Numbered from the stretch's first letter, positions 32,851-42,164 are shown. The stretch is DNA of 64,000 nucleotides from an uncultured Duncaniella sp. (GCA_910587515.1 CAJULW010000026.1:42526-106525), one strand, 5' to 3'. Numbers and translations: made by a program. Notes: generated from the sequence alone by a model not told the origin.

Positions 32851-34518
32851 ATGAAAAAGTTAGGTGTGTTTGTTTTGGCTATGGCTTTGTTTTCGGGCGT
32901 AGCCATGTCGGAGACGACTGTAAAGCCTGTACCAGCGTTTCCCGGGGCAGAGGGCTTCGGACGTTATACGACCGGTGGACGTGGTGGCGCTGTCTATCAT
33001 GTCACAACTCTCGAGGACAATGACGAGCCGGGTTCGTTTCGTTATGCCTGCGGCCGTGAGGGAGCCCGTACGATTGTTTTTGACGTTTCCGGTACAATAT
33101 TTCTGAAATCGCATCTCCGCGTGACGAATGGTGATCTTACGATCGCAGGGCAGTCAGCTCCGGGCGACGGTGTGTGTATAGCTGATTTCCCATTTCTGAT
33201 CCAGGCTGACAATGTAATCGTACGTTTCATGCGTTTCCGCCTCGGAGACCGCCAGGCCGCATATCATGAAGGTGACGGTCTTGGAGGAAGCGGCCATAGT
33301 AATGTTATGGTCGACCATTGTTCGGTCAGCTGGAGCATAGATGAGTGTATCTCGGTTTATGGAATGCGTGATTTTACGGTGCAATGGTGTATCGCTTCGC
33401 ACAGTCTCCACAATTCACGACATTCCAAGGGCGCGCACGGATATGGCGGTAATTGGGGTGGCAGCGGGGCGAGCTATCATCACAATCTGATTGCCAACCA
33501 CACTTCGCGCACCCCGAGGCTCGGGCCGAGTCCGCATACACAGACAGACGAGCGTATGGACTTGCGCAACAACGTGATTTATAATCATGGTTCCAATGGC
33601 TGTTACGGTGGAGAGGGAATGCGAGTCAATATTGTCAATAATTACTATAAGCCCGGCAAAACGGTCAATATGATGCCGGAGCGTATAGCCGGCCCCGGCA
33701 TCCGTACCGTTGAATATTGCCTTGACAAGGTCAGGACAGCGAATAATTATAACAAAGTGGCAGGAACGGTGTTTACCCGGGCCGATGTCAAGGGAATCCG
33801 TTATGGCGATCCGAAAACCGGGGTAAACCGTGTGGCAATCGGTGATCGAACTTTTGATATAGACATGTCTAATAACACTATAGATGTCGGTGGTAAAAAA
33901 GTAGAGGTCGCATGGAACGTCTGGAAACCGATGCTTCACCGATGGGGGGCGCTGTATCTGAACGGAAATGTGAACCATAACGATCCGTCGATAGCTTCCG
34001 ATAACTGGACCAAAGGCCTGTACGCTCAGATAAGACCGGTGTCCAATGACGGTTACTGGGATGAGAACATACAGCATGACATCTGTCTTTCGAGGCCTAT
34101 AGATTTTATTTATACCACTACTCATTCAGCGGAAGATGCTTATTCGCTTGTCCTTGACTATGCCGGGGCGTCTCTTCATCGCGATCTTTACGATGAAACC
34201 GTGATAAATGATGTCAGGGATGGGGGCGCGTCATTCAGCGATGACGGTATCATAGATAGTCAGGAGCAGGTTGTATATTCTGACGGGAGCAAAGGGTGGC
34301 CTGCGTTGCGGGGCGAGAATGCTCCGGCAGACTCGGACGGAGACGGAATTCCCGATGAATGGGAGGTGGCAAACGGGCTTGATCCTCACGACGCTTCCGA
34401 CGGTGCGGTTGTCACCGCTGGAGGATATACCAATCTTGAACTGTATCTCAATTCGCTTGTCGAACATATAATGTCGCCCGGAATCAAGGGTGGAAAAATA
34501 GAGGGATGCAGGGGATAG
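32851..34518 (+). CDS. Secreted pectate lyase family 1 protein (second tandem paralogue)
   Basis: 555 residues from MKKLGVFVLAMALFSGVAMS, a clear signal peptide; the twelve codons upstream are not used because they overlap the hairpin. It shares the beta-helix pattern of its neighbour: AFPGAEGFGRYTTGGRGG, DNVIVRFMRFRLGDRQ, VMVDHCSVSWSIDECIS, SRTPRLGPSPHTQTDERMDLRNNV and CYGGEGMRVNIVNNYYKPGK. It has an insertion around residues 285-330 (GIRYGDPKTGVNRVAIGDRTF) and ends soon after the DSDGDGIPDEWEVANGLDPHD repeat, lacking the long C-terminal module. The pair looks like a duplication with later divergence. Confidence 0.87.
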   Translation: MKKLGVFVLAMALFSGVAMSETTVKPVPAFPGAEGFGRYTTGGRGGAVYHVTTLEDNDEPGSFRYACGREGARTIVFDVSGTIFLKSHLRVTNGDLTIAGQSAPGDGVCIADFPFLIQADNVIVRFMRFRLGDRQAAYHEGDGLGGSGHSNVMVDHCSVSWSIDECISVYGMRDFTVQWCIASHSLHNSRHSKGAHGYGGNWGGSGASYHHNLIANHTSRTPRLGPSPHTQTDERMDLRNNVIYNHGSNGCYGGEGMRVNIVNNYYKPGKTVNMMPERIAGPGIRTVEYCLDKVRTANNYNKVAGTVFTRADVKGIRYGDPKTGVNRVAIGDRTFDIDMSNNTIDVGGKKVEVAWNVWKPMLHRWGALYLNGNVNHNDPSIASDNWTKGLYAQIRPVSNDGYWDENIQHDICLSRPIDFIYTTTHSAEDAYSLVLDYAGASLHRDLYDETVINDVRDGGASFSDDGIIDSQEQVVYSDGSKGWPALRGENAPADSDGDGIPDEWEVANGLDPHDASDGAVVTAGGYTNLELYLNSLVEHIMSPGIKGGKIEGCRG

Positions 34519-34616
34519 TTTTGCAGGGATGCGTATAATCGTGACGTTGACGAGAATATTAAAGGTGTTTTTGAAAACAGTCATGAAAAACAGTTGAAAA
34601 TAAAAGGGAAAACGGT

Positions 34617-34647
34617 TTTGAGAAGTCGATTAAAATGCTTACCTTTG
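34617..34647 (+). promoter_or_regulatory. Consensus promoter of rpmE2
   Basis: TTTG (34617-34620), a 19-base spacer and TACCTTTG (34640-34647), a complete -33/-7 pair. The leader would be about 66 bases. Confidence 0.85.
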
Positions 34648-34719
34648 CACCGCATTACGAATCCCGCGTCGTGACAGGCGCAACTCCGTAACACAAACAA
34701 TAAAAATCAAAATAGAAAA

Positions 34720-34974
34720 ATGAAAGCAGATCTCCATCCTTCAAACTACCGCGAAGTAGTGTTCAAGGACATGTCTAACGATGAAATTTTCATCACCCGC
34801 TCTACTGTAGCTTCAAAAGAAACCATCGAAGTTGACGGTGTGACCTATCCTTTGGTGAAGCTTGAAATTACCTCTTCATCGCACCCGTTCTTCACCGGTA
34901 AGCAGAAACTTGTCGATACGGCTGGCCGCGTTGATAAGTTCATGAGCCGTTACGGCAACCGCAAGAAGAAGTAA
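34720..34974 (+). CDS. rpmE2: 50S ribosomal protein L31, type B
   Basis: 84 residues, MKADLHPSNYREVVFKDMSN through RVDKFMSRYGNRKKK. It is the type B (zinc-free) form: the CxxC zinc-binding cysteines of type A L31 are absent, and it has the SSHPFFTGKQKLVDTAGRVDKF signature. It is a surface protein of the large ribosomal subunit bridging to the small subunit head. Single-gene unit with its own strong promoter and terminator. Confidence 0.96.
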   Translation: MKADLHPSNYREVVFKDMSNDEIFITRSTVASKETIEVDGVTYPLVKLEITSSSHPFFTGKQKLVDTAGRVDKFMSRYGNRKKK

Positions 34975-35009
34975 TTCGAATAACTTCGATTCTGCAACGA
35001 CGCATATCG

Positions 35010-35054
35010 ACGGACGTCCCGCATGTTTCATCGCGGGACGTCCGTGGCGTTTTT
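35010..35054 (+). terminator. Terminator of rpmE2
   Basis: Perfect 13-base-pair stem ACGGACGTCCCGC / GCGGGACGTCCGT with a 10-base loop, followed four bases later by TTTTT. Confidence 0.92.
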
Positions 35055-35152
35055 AATAACGGCTGATAAATCCCCTCACCATGTTTATTTTTTCGATTTA
35101 CTGACGTAGGAGATGCGGTGGTTCAAGGCATGTCGGTCGAGATGAACTATTC

Positions 35153-35184
35153 TTTGGCGGTTAGAAGAATTTGATGTAATTTTG
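35153..35184 (+). promoter_or_regulatory. Consensus promoter of the LysM-PorT-PKD-BtuG cluster
   Basis: TTTG (35153-35156), a 20-base spacer and TAATTTTG (35177-35184). The leader to the LysM gene would be about 60 bases. Confidence 0.75.
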
Positions 35185-35252
35185 CGATGAAAACATCCTT
35201 ACCAACGGCATACGGAGGACTTGTGCCGTTCATACTACTATAAACTGATCAG

Positions 35253-37034
35253 ATGAAATTCCACAAATATGCCATAGCGACATTGCTTGCACTGACCGTT
35301 GTGGTGGCTACGGCCGGAGCCGCTGTCAGAGATCTGCCGATAAAGGTTGTCAATGGTCATCCTTATCATTATTATGAGGTCGCTCCGAAAGAGACGGTTT
35401 ATTCACTATGCCATAAACTCGGTTTGACCAAAGAGGAGCTTGTAAAATATAATCCGGTTGTCGCTGACGGGCTAAAAGCTGGGTCGATGTTGTTTTTTCC
35501 TGCCGAGGAGGGAGATATGCTGACTCCGGGAAACGCAGCCTCCCACGGTGTGAGTCTTGTCAGCCATAAGGTGGAGAAAAGAGAGACGATTTACGGCATA
35601 GCTACCCGCTATGGGATTTCGACCGACGCTCTCATAGAACAGAACCCGATTGTGCGTGACGGACTGAAAGCCGGCCAGACTCTGCATATAAAAGTTCCGG
35701 TAAGAATGATCGCTTCGTCTGATAGCCGTGTGGATGCGGATGCGTCAGCTAAGAGTTCGCAGGGATATATAGTGAAGAAAAAAGAGACATTCTATTCGAT
35801 AGCGAGAGAACACAGCATATCTGTAGCCATGCTTGAAGCCGCCAATCCAGGGATTAGTGTCCTGCGTGAAGGACAGGTGTTGAGTATACCAGGAGCCGGT
35901 TGTCCGGAGCCGGTTTCCGAATCTGGTATGACTGTGTCGACAGATTCTGAGCCATCGGTTAATGCCGGAGAGCCAGTGCGGAAGAGTGATGAACTTTCGA
36001 TCGCTGTGATTCTGCCTTTTATGCTTGCAGAGGAGACTCCGTCTAAAGGAGCATTGCGTTATACCGAGTTCTACAAAGGTTTTCTTATGGCCGTAGACAG
36101 TCTGCGAAACAACGGAACCCCTGTGCGAATAAGTGCGTATGATTCAGAAGGATCTACAGAAAAAGTTCGCCGGATCATATCGGATCCAGTGTTGAAGAGC
36201 CATAGGATGATAATAGCTCCTGACAACGCAGAGCAGCTTGCATTGATCGGAGAGTTTGGCCGGGAGAACGGTATAAATGTGTTTAATACTTTTGTCGTAC
36301 GAGACGAATGCTATCGAGCCAACCCGTATATGATGCAGGGGAATATACCAAGTGAGAGTATGATAAATAAGGCTGTTGATGCAATGGCTGCCCGTCTGGA
36401 ACATTCGGAACCAGTATTTCTTAATGTGTCGGGTGGTGCGAATGACAAATCCGAGTTCGTAGATGCTCTGAAAAAGTGTCTTGTCGCTAAAGGAGTGACT
36501 CCGCATGAAATAAATGTTGAAACGAAGCTGACTCCTTCAGACCTTAAAATGTTGAAAACAGATGGTTCATATACATTTATCCCGACTTCCGCGCGACAGA
36601 GCGATGTCAACAGACTTTTGTCGGGTCTGATCGAATGGCGTGACGAATCTGTCATGCCGACCGTGAGAATAATGGGCTATCCGGAGTGGATAACTTTCAA
36701 GGGCGAAACTCTTGACAATATGCACAATCTAAATACGATTGTCTACTCGCGTTTTTTTGTTGACGACGACAATGTGCGCACGCGAATGCTTGAAGATAAA
36801 TTTAAAGATTGGTATGGATGCGGGATTGAGAATGCCGTTCCGCGTCAGGGACTGCTTGGATTCGACACGGGCATGTTTTTGCTAAACTATCTGAAAAATC
36901 CTGCTTCGCGATATGACGGTGTCCAGAATGGTTATCTGTTTGTTTCTCCGGACGGAGCCGAGGGGAAGTGCAATAATGTGCTTTATCTTATTAATTTCCG
37001 CCCTGGCGGTATGATAGAGAAGATAAATCTATGA
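35253..37034 (+). CDS. LysM-repeat protein with periplasmic-binding-like C-terminal domain
   Basis: 593 residues with a signal peptide (cleavage after about TAGA). Three LysM modules bind peptidoglycan: YYEVAPKETVYSLCHKLGLT (about 40-85), HKVEKRETIYGIATRYGIS (about 103-147) and YIVKKKETFYSIAREHSIS (about 168-211). From about residue 245, LSIAVILPFMLAEETPS starts a type-1 periplasmic-binding fold (FYKGFLMAVDSL, MIIAPDNAEQLALIGEFGRENGI, and TYTFIPTS-like strands), resembling LpoA or amino-acid-binding proteins. A plausible role is a peptidoglycan-attached sensor or a regulator of wall synthesis; this is inference. It heads a four-gene run; the next gene overlaps its stop codon by four bases. 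Confidence 0.85.
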   Translation: MKFHKYAIATLLALTVVVATAGAAVRDLPIKVVNGHPYHYYEVAPKETVYSLCHKLGLTKEELVKYNPVVADGLKAGSMLFFPAEEGDMLTPGNAASHGVSLVSHKVEKRETIYGIATRYGISTDALIEQNPIVRDGLKAGQTLHIKVPVRMIASSDSRVDADASAKSSQGYIVKKKETFYSIAREHSISVAMLEAANPGISVLREGQVLSIPGAGCPEPVSESGMTVSTDSEPSVNAGEPVRKSDELSIAVILPFMLAEETPSKGALRYTEFYKGFLMAVDSLRNNGTPVRISAYDSEGSTEKVRRIISDPVLKSHRMIIAPDNAEQLALIGEFGRENGINVFNTFVVRDECYRANPYMMQGNIPSESMINKAVDAMAARLEHSEPVFLNVSGGANDKSEFVDALKKCLVAKGVTPHEINVETKLTPSDLKMLKTDGSYTFIPTSARQSDVNRLLSGLIEWRDESVMPTVRIMGYPEWITFKGETLDNMHNLNTIVYSRFFVDDDNVRTRMLEDKFKDWYGCGIENAVPRQGLLGFDTGMFLLNYLKNPASRYDGVQNGYLFVSPDGAEGKCNNVLYLINFRPGGMIEKINL

Positions 37035-37774
37035 TGGCTTGCGGATTGAAAACAGGTATGTCAGCCGAAGTCATGGGATTTTTGGTAAAAGTTGTCTGCG
37101 TTGTCTCGTTTGTCGTGTCATTGCCGCAACAGGTCATGGCGCAGCGGGAGTATTCCCCGAATTTTTCAATCGGAGGTCGTGTCGGAGCCACGCTCTCGCA
37201 GATGTCGTTTACCCCTGAGGTGCATCAGAAGTTGTCCACAGGAATGACCATGGGTGTGGCGGCTCGCTATACGGAAGAAAAGATTTTTGGGCTGATAGGT
37301 GAGATAAACTTTACGCAGCGTGGATGGGCGGAAGATTTCGCCTATGACGGAGCCCCGCAGTTCGATTATACGCGTACGCTCACATACGTTTCTATACCTC
37401 TTCTGACACATATTTATTTTGGTTCGCAGAAATTTCGCGGGTTTATAAATCTCGGTCCGGAGGTCAGTTTTTTGATCTCAAATTCGGTCGATGCGAATTT
37501 TGATTATAAGAATTATAAGGATATTCCTGATTTTCCGCAAGGATACCGCACAAACGAGCAGTTGAACAAGCCCATAGAGCGAAATTTTGATTACGGTATC
37601 ACCGGTGGTGCAGGAATAGAATTTATAATCAAAAGACGGCACTCGTTTATGCTTGAAGGTCGTTATTATTTCGGTCTCGGTAATATTTTTAAGGATTCAA
37701 AGCGTGATTTCTTTGCCGCTTCTCGAAACAATTCGATTGAAATAGCACTTAAATACATGATACGTGTACGTTAA
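37031..37774 (+). CDS. PorT-family outer-membrane beta-barrel protein
   Basis: 247 residues. The ATG overlaps the previous stop codon (ATGA), so the two are translationally coupled. A signal sequence ends near PQQVMAQ. The mature part shows alternating aromatic strands of an eight-stranded barrel (OMP_b-brl_2, PF13568): NFSIGGRVGATLSQMSF, GLIGEINFTQRGWAEDF, YVSIPLLTHIYFG, FINLGPEVSFLI, DYGITGGAGIEFIIKRRHSFMLEGRYYFGLGNIF and ALKYMIRVR. In P. gingivalis, PorT belongs to the type IX secretion system, but this family is broad and most members have no known function. Coupling to the LysM protein suggests a shared envelope role. Confidence 0.83.
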   Translation: MMACGLKTGMSAEVMGFLVKVVCVVSFVVSLPQQVMAQREYSPNFSIGGRVGATLSQMSFTPEVHQKLSTGMTMGVAARYTEEKIFGLIGEINFTQRGWAEDFAYDGAPQFDYTRTLTYVSIPLLTHIYFGSQKFRGFINLGPEVSFLISNSVDANFDYKNYKDIPDFPQGYRTNEQLNKPIERNFDYGITGGAGIEFIIKRRHSFMLEGRYYFGLGNIFKDSKRDFFAASRNNSIEIALKYMIRVR

Positions 37775-37778
37775 GCCG

Positions 37779-39461
37779 ATGTATATGCTTCGTATTTTGT
37801 CGCTTGTCACTGTTTTGTTGTCAATGCTTTCCGGATGTAACAAGGATGAAACTATTGTGGATTCTGACACCGGTAAGTTGACTGTGACTCTTGACAGTGA
37901 CGATGGTGTATATGTAGTCACGCCAGGAAATACCGTAACGGTCATGGCTACTGTGAGCGGTGCGGTGGATCCGCGTTGCCGATGGATAGATGACGACGAT
38001 CGGACGGTCTGTGAGGGCGAGAGTATGACTTTTACGGCTGAAAGTGTCGGTGAATATTATTTCGTGTTCAGTTGTATAGCCGCAAACGGGATGGCGAGTA
38101 TTGATATTCGTATAGATGTGGTCGATAATTTGTTGCCTTCCGTGTCATTGCCCGATGAATTGAGTGTGATTGCGGGAGAGTCGATATTGATAGAACCGGC
38201 TTTGTCCAATGCTGATGATGTGGAGTTTTTATGGACTGTTGACGGTGAGGAAAAAAGCCATGACAGGAATTATACGTTTACATCTGATATTCCGGGTACG
38301 TATGTCCTGGCTCTTTCGGTTGCCAATTCAGAGGGGAAGGCTGAATCATCCACAATAGTGACTGTCGTGGAACGGCCTCCTCTTTCGGTGATATTTGAAA
38401 AGAGTATTGTCACAACGATTCTCGACAGACCGGTCTATCTCAAGCCGGAAATCGGAGGGGCGTTGCAGTCGTATGATTATACATGGGATGTGGATGGTGT
38501 TGTGCAGACGGACGTGACCGGAGGGGCATTCCTGTATAAACCGGTCGGGGCCGGCAAGTCGGATGTGACTCTTACGGTCTGTGACGGTGATATGTGCGAA
38601 AGCGCGACAGTTTCGGTCGAGTGTCTGCCGCATACACAAAGCGATGGCTTCAGGGCGTCAGGCAGTGGATCGAGCGCGACGCAAGTAAAGATATTTGAAT
38701 ATATGCCTGCTCCTGGACAGTTCGTAGGACGTATAACGGCTGCATCTATGGAAGAGGCGTGCGAGCTTGCCGGGCGTGCTGTAAATACCGGGAATTATGT
38801 CTCGCTCGGTGGTTTCGGGGGATATATCGTGGCTGGATTTGACCATAGCGTGCCTGCCGCTGGATATGATTATGATTTCGGCATAGCCGGTAACTCGTTT
38901 GACACAAGTAATGAGCCGGGGATAGTCTGGGTTATGCAGGACGAGAACGGTAACGGTCTTCCTGACGACACGTGGTATGAACTTAAAGGAAGTGAATGGA
39001 ACCATCAGGAAACATGGCAGGATTATGCCGTGAGCTATTTTCGGCCTTCTTCAAAAGGCATGCCCGTGCCGTGGAGTGACAATCGTGGGCAGACAGGTAC
39101 GGTCGTGCCGGCTCCGTCGTGGCCGTCATGGGTCGACGCTGCTTCCGTGACGTTTCGTGGGACACGATTGAAGGATAAGACTTCAAAAATCGGACATATA
39201 TGGCAGAACGCACCCTTCGGCTGGGGATATGCCGACAATCTCGGGAGCGATATAGTCAGTGGAGGAGCAAATAGTGTGGGAGGAGCTAATTTCAATGGCT
39301 TTTCAATTTCCAATGCTGTTTTTCCGGACGGGACTCCTGTCGGACTTCTGTATATAGATTTCGTCAAGGTTCAGACAGGTGTCATGGCAAACACAGGGGT
39401 GCTTGGTGAGGTTTCAACCGAGGTGCTTGGCTTTATTGACTATAGCATGGGCGGAAGGTAG
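37779..39461 (+). CDS. PKD-like surface lipoprotein linked to BtuG-type gene
   Basis: About 560 residues. The ATG at MYMLRILSLVTVLLSMLSGC gives a lipoprotein signal (lipobox MLSGC); a GTG five codons earlier would overlap the upstream gene. Two or three Ig/PKD-like repeats follow (VSLPDELSVIAGESILIEPAL, FLWTVDGEEKSHDRNYTFTSD, VYLKPEIGGALQSYDYTWDVDG). A C-terminal half of about 260 residues has FEYMPAPGQFVG, GFGGYIVAGFDHSV and IVWVMQDENGNGLPDDTWYELKGSE, the last resembling a calcium-binding loop. Proteins of this build occur beside BtuG/BtuB genes in Bacteroidota. A role in surface cobalamin capture is therefore suggested, but only by context. Confidence 0.72.
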   Translation: MYMLRILSLVTVLLSMLSGCNKDETIVDSDTGKLTVTLDSDDGVYVVTPGNTVTVMATVSGAVDPRCRWIDDDDRTVCEGESMTFTAESVGEYYFVFSCIAANGMASIDIRIDVVDNLLPSVSLPDELSVIAGESILIEPALSNADDVEFLWTVDGEEKSHDRNYTFTSDIPGTYVLALSVANSEGKAESSTIVTVVERPPLSVIFEKSIVTTILDRPVYLKPEIGGALQSYDYTWDVDGVVQTDVTGGAFLYKPVGAGKSDVTLTVCDGDMCESATVSVECLPHTQSDGFRASGSGSSATQVKIFEYMPAPGQFVGRITAASMEEACELAGRAVNTGNYVSLGGFGGYIVAGFDHSVPAAGYDYDFGIAGNSFDTSNEPGIVWVMQDENGNGLPDDTWYELKGSEWNHQETWQDYAVSYFRPSSKGMPVPWSDNRGQTGTVVPAPSWPSWVDAASVTFRGTRLKDKTSKIGHIWQNAPFGWGYADNLGSDIVSGGANSVGGANFNGFSISNAVFPDGTPVGLLYIDFVKVQTGVMANTGVLGEVSTEVLGFIDYSMGGR

Positions 39462-39492
39462 AAACCGAATAGTAAATGTGGAGTTTTGGCTT

Positions 39493-40569
39493 ATGGGGGA
39501 TATTTTTTATAAAATTCGTATTCTGATTCTTGGTTTTCCGCTTTTTATGATGTGCGGATGTATGGAGTGGGATTATGGGATGGTTGAGGATATTGATGTG
39601 GCTGACCGTGGGCTTTTTATTGTCAACGAGGGTAATTTTCAATATGGCAACGCATCACTTTCGTATTATGATCCGGAGAATGGGGAGGTGGAGAACGAGG
39701 TGTTCATCCGTGCCAACGGATATAAATTGGGAGATGTGGCACAGTCAATGACTCTTCATAGCGGGCTTGGTTGGATTGTCGTCAATCAGTCTCATGTTAT
39801 TTTTGCGATTGATCCCGGTAATTTCAAGGAGAAAGGGCGTATTACAGGAGTCGCGTCTCCTCGTTACATACATTTTGTTTCCGATGAGAAAGCCTATGTC
39901 ACACAGTTGTGGGGCAATCGTATAGCTATCGTCGATCCTCGGACTTGTCAGGTGACAGGAAGTATAGAGATCACAGATATGGACAAGGACACCGGTTCTA
40001 CCGAGCAGATGGTTCAGGTTGGCAGGTATGTATATGTCACGTGTTGGAGCTATCAGGACCGTGTGATCAAGATAGACAGCGAGACAGACAGGATTGTTGG
40101 ATCTTTGACCGTTGGCATACAGCCACGCGGTATTGTTGTTGACGGGTTGGAACGATTGTGGGTGCTATGCGACGGAGGCGCTTACGAAGACAATCCGTTC
40201 GGCTATGAGGCTCCGTCGCTTTTGCGTATCGATCCAGACTCGTTTACTGTAGAGCGTCAGTGGCGTTTCAGAAAAGGGAGCGATCTGTCTTCCCTTCAGA
40301 TCACGGCTGACGGAAGTATGTTGTATTGGCTTAACGATGATCTGTGGCGTATGCAGATTGACTCCGACCGTTTGCCAGTCAGGCCGTTTATTGAGTCACG
40401 CGGTACGATCTACTATGGTTTTACGATAAGTCCGTATGACGGGGATATATATGTCGCTGATGCGGTTGACTATCAACAGGCAGGAATGATCTACCGATAT
40501 GACATCGATGGAAATATAAAAAGCGAGTTCAGTGTCGGGATAACCCCCGCTTCATTTTGCTGGAAGTGA
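39493..40569 (+). CDS. BtuG-like surface lipoprotein (seven-bladed propeller, cobalamin capture)
   Basis: About 358 residues from MGDIFYKIRILILG; the frame is open 38 codons upstream inside the previous gene, but a lipoprotein signal (Cys in MMCGCMEWDYG) fits this start. The body has YncE-like propeller repeats: GLFIVNEGNFQYGNASLSYYD, GLGWIVVNQSHVIFAID, SPRYIHFVSDEKAYVTQLWG and GSTEQMVQVGRYVYVTCWSY, closing with DAVDYQQAGMIYRYD and TPASFCWK. This closely follows Bacteroides BtuG, which sits on the TonB-dependent receptor BtuB and binds vitamin B12 with very high affinity. No btuB gene is present next to it, so the partner must lie elsewhere or the ligand may differ. Confidence 0.83.
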   Translation: MGDIFYKIRILILGFPLFMMCGCMEWDYGMVEDIDVADRGLFIVNEGNFQYGNASLSYYDPENGEVENEVFIRANGYKLGDVAQSMTLHSGLGWIVVNQSHVIFAIDPGNFKEKGRITGVASPRYIHFVSDEKAYVTQLWGNRIAIVDPRTCQVTGSIEITDMDKDTGSTEQMVQVGRYVYVTCWSYQDRVIKIDSETDRIVGSLTVGIQPRGIVVDGLERLWVLCDGGAYEDNPFGYEAPSLLRIDPDSFTVERQWRFRKGSDLSSLQITADGSMLYWLNDDLWRMQIDSDRLPVRPFIESRGTIYYGFTISPYDGDIYVADAVDYQQAGMIYRYDIDGNIKSEFSVGITPASFCWK

Positions 40570-40604
40570 AAGCTATATCTTTTTCCGGTTTTGTTTGAGG
40601 TTGG

Positions 40605-42164
40605 TTAATTGCGTTGTTGTTCCATGCATTTACGGATTTCGCTCATAAGTCTGTCGGCATTTACGGGTTTTGAGACGTAACTGTTGAATCCGTTTTCCAT
40701 GATGCGTTCTTTGTCTGATGAAAACGCGTAGGCTGTTACTGCGATTATAGGTACGGTATATGAGCTTTTGCGTATGTTTCTCGTAGCTTCGTAGCCGTCC
40801 ATGTAGGGCATTGATATGTCCATCAGTATAAGGTCGGGGTTGTGTTCGGTGAACATGTCGACAGCCTCGCGCCCGTTCCATGCGTGTATCAGATTGAAAT
40901 CATCTTCCAGTATGGACTCGAACAACAGATAGTTGCTCTCATTGTCTTCTGCAACCATTATGGTCGGGCGTACACGCGGTGAGACGGGCATTGAATGTGT
41001 TGCGGACTGAGCCTCGGTGGTTACGGTTGTCTGAGACAGGATGTTTACATTGTCATTCTCACGTATCGGAGATAGAGTGGCATGTCCTCCAAGTCCGACA
41101 AGAGGCGCATCGGCAGGGCATGATATATCTTCCGGAGTCTCTCCTGGATTTACGAGCGGAATGGTGAACCAGAAAAGTGATCCTTTGCCTTCTCCACCGG
41201 ATTTTACACCTATTTCACCATGCATGGTCTCGATAATGTTTTTGCATATAGATAGACCAAGTCCTGTGCCTGGTTTTTCATGGTTCTGTTTTGAAAACCG
41301 TTGGAACAGCAGTTCCTGTTTTTCTTTTGGAATGCCTGCTCCGGTGTCTTTAACGAAGAAGTATACTTTATCATCCTGCTCCTCGTAGCCGAAGGTGATG
41401 CTGCCGCGTGGTGTGAATTTACATGCGTTTGTAAGCATGTTTATAAGTACTTGCGACAAGCGGTCGCGGTCAGTCACTATATGGAAATCAGCCATGCCGA
41501 GGACATGGTTCAGCACTGTCCCTGAAGGGACACGCATACGCACAGTGCTGTCGACGGTGGTTATAAGCTCGTTAAGGTCGATTGTTTCATATTGATAATT
41601 GAGTGTCCCGGATTCCATTTTTGCAAGGTCGAGAACATCGTCGATCAATTGCTGAAGGAGATGTGTGTTGTTCTCGATGACTTCACAATATTTTGCTTGT
41701 TTTTCGTGGTTGTCTGTTTCCGTCAGGAGTTTTGAGAATCCGAGTATGGCGTTGAGCGGAGTGCGTATCTCGTGGCTCATGTTGGCAAGGAACGAAGATT
41801 TGGTTATGGCTTCGTTTTTAGCTTCGGAGATAGCCTGGACGAAATCGTTGCGTTCGTTTTTGATTGAGGTCAGATCCGTTATCGTCAGTACGATGTGCTC
41901 GCGATTGTCCATTACCATATATTCACCTTTGACCCAGACGTCAATCTCGCGTGGTTCGAGATTTGTGAGTCGTGGTACCGACATGTGTGTTTCCTTTGCG
42001 TCGAATGATTCTTTTTCGCGGAAGGCTTTATTGACAGCTTCGACCAGAAATTGGTTTTCAAGTTTCTGTCCACACTCTCCTCGGTTGGTATAGATTATGG
42101 TAAGGCTGCGGTCCACCACTAATATGTATGCGCGGGTGTAGCGTAAAATCAGTTCATGGTTCAT
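40605..42164 (-). CDS. Cytosolic hybrid histidine kinase (PAS-HisKA-HATPase-REC)
   Basis: 519 residues, without signal peptide or membrane segment. Residues 1-120 form a PAS-like input (YILVVDRSLTIIYTNRG). HisKA carries FLANMSHEIRTPLNAILGFS (His about 141), followed by the ATP-binding domain with LTNACKFTPRG (N box), VKDTGAGIPKEKQ (G1) and PGTGLGLSICKNI (G2). A flexible linker of about 70 residues precedes a receiver domain with AEDNESNYLLFESIL, LILMDISMPYMDG (phospho-Asp) and SKPVNADRL. There is no DNA-binding output, so it likely acts by phosphotransfer. It follows the larger hybrid kinase by 33 bases and shares its catalytic and receiver modules, suggesting duplication. Confidence 0.9.
   Translation of the reverse strand: MNHELILRYTRAYILVVDRSLTIIYTNRGECGQKLENQFLVEAVNKAFREKESFDAKETHMSVPRLTNLEPREIDVWVKGEYMVMDNREHIVLTITDLTSIKNERNDFVQAISEAKNEAITKSSFLANMSHEIRTPLNAILGFSKLLTETDNHEKQAKYCEVIENNTHLLQQLIDDVLDLAKMESGTLNYQYETIDLNELITTVDSTVRMRVPSGTVLNHVLGMADFHIVTDRDRLSQVLINMLTNACKFTPRGSITFGYEEQDDKVYFFVKDTGAGIPKEKQELLFQRFSKQNHEKPGTGLGLSICKNIIETMHGEIGVKSGGEGKGSLFWFTIPLVNPGETPEDISCPADAPLVGLGGHATLSPIRENDNVNILSQTTVTTEAQSATHSMPVSPRVRPTIMVAEDNESNYLLFESILEDDFNLIHAWNGREAVDMFTEHNPDLILMDISMPYMDGYEATRNIRKSSYTVPIIAVTAYAFSSDKERIMENGFNSYVSKPVNADRLMSEIRKCMEQQRN

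Noticed and set aside
35055..35252. Cobalamin riboswitch upstream of the BtuG-containing cluster
   Set aside because: No B12-box-like GCCACTG was found here; the promoter leaves only about 60 bases of leader, too short for this riboswitch.
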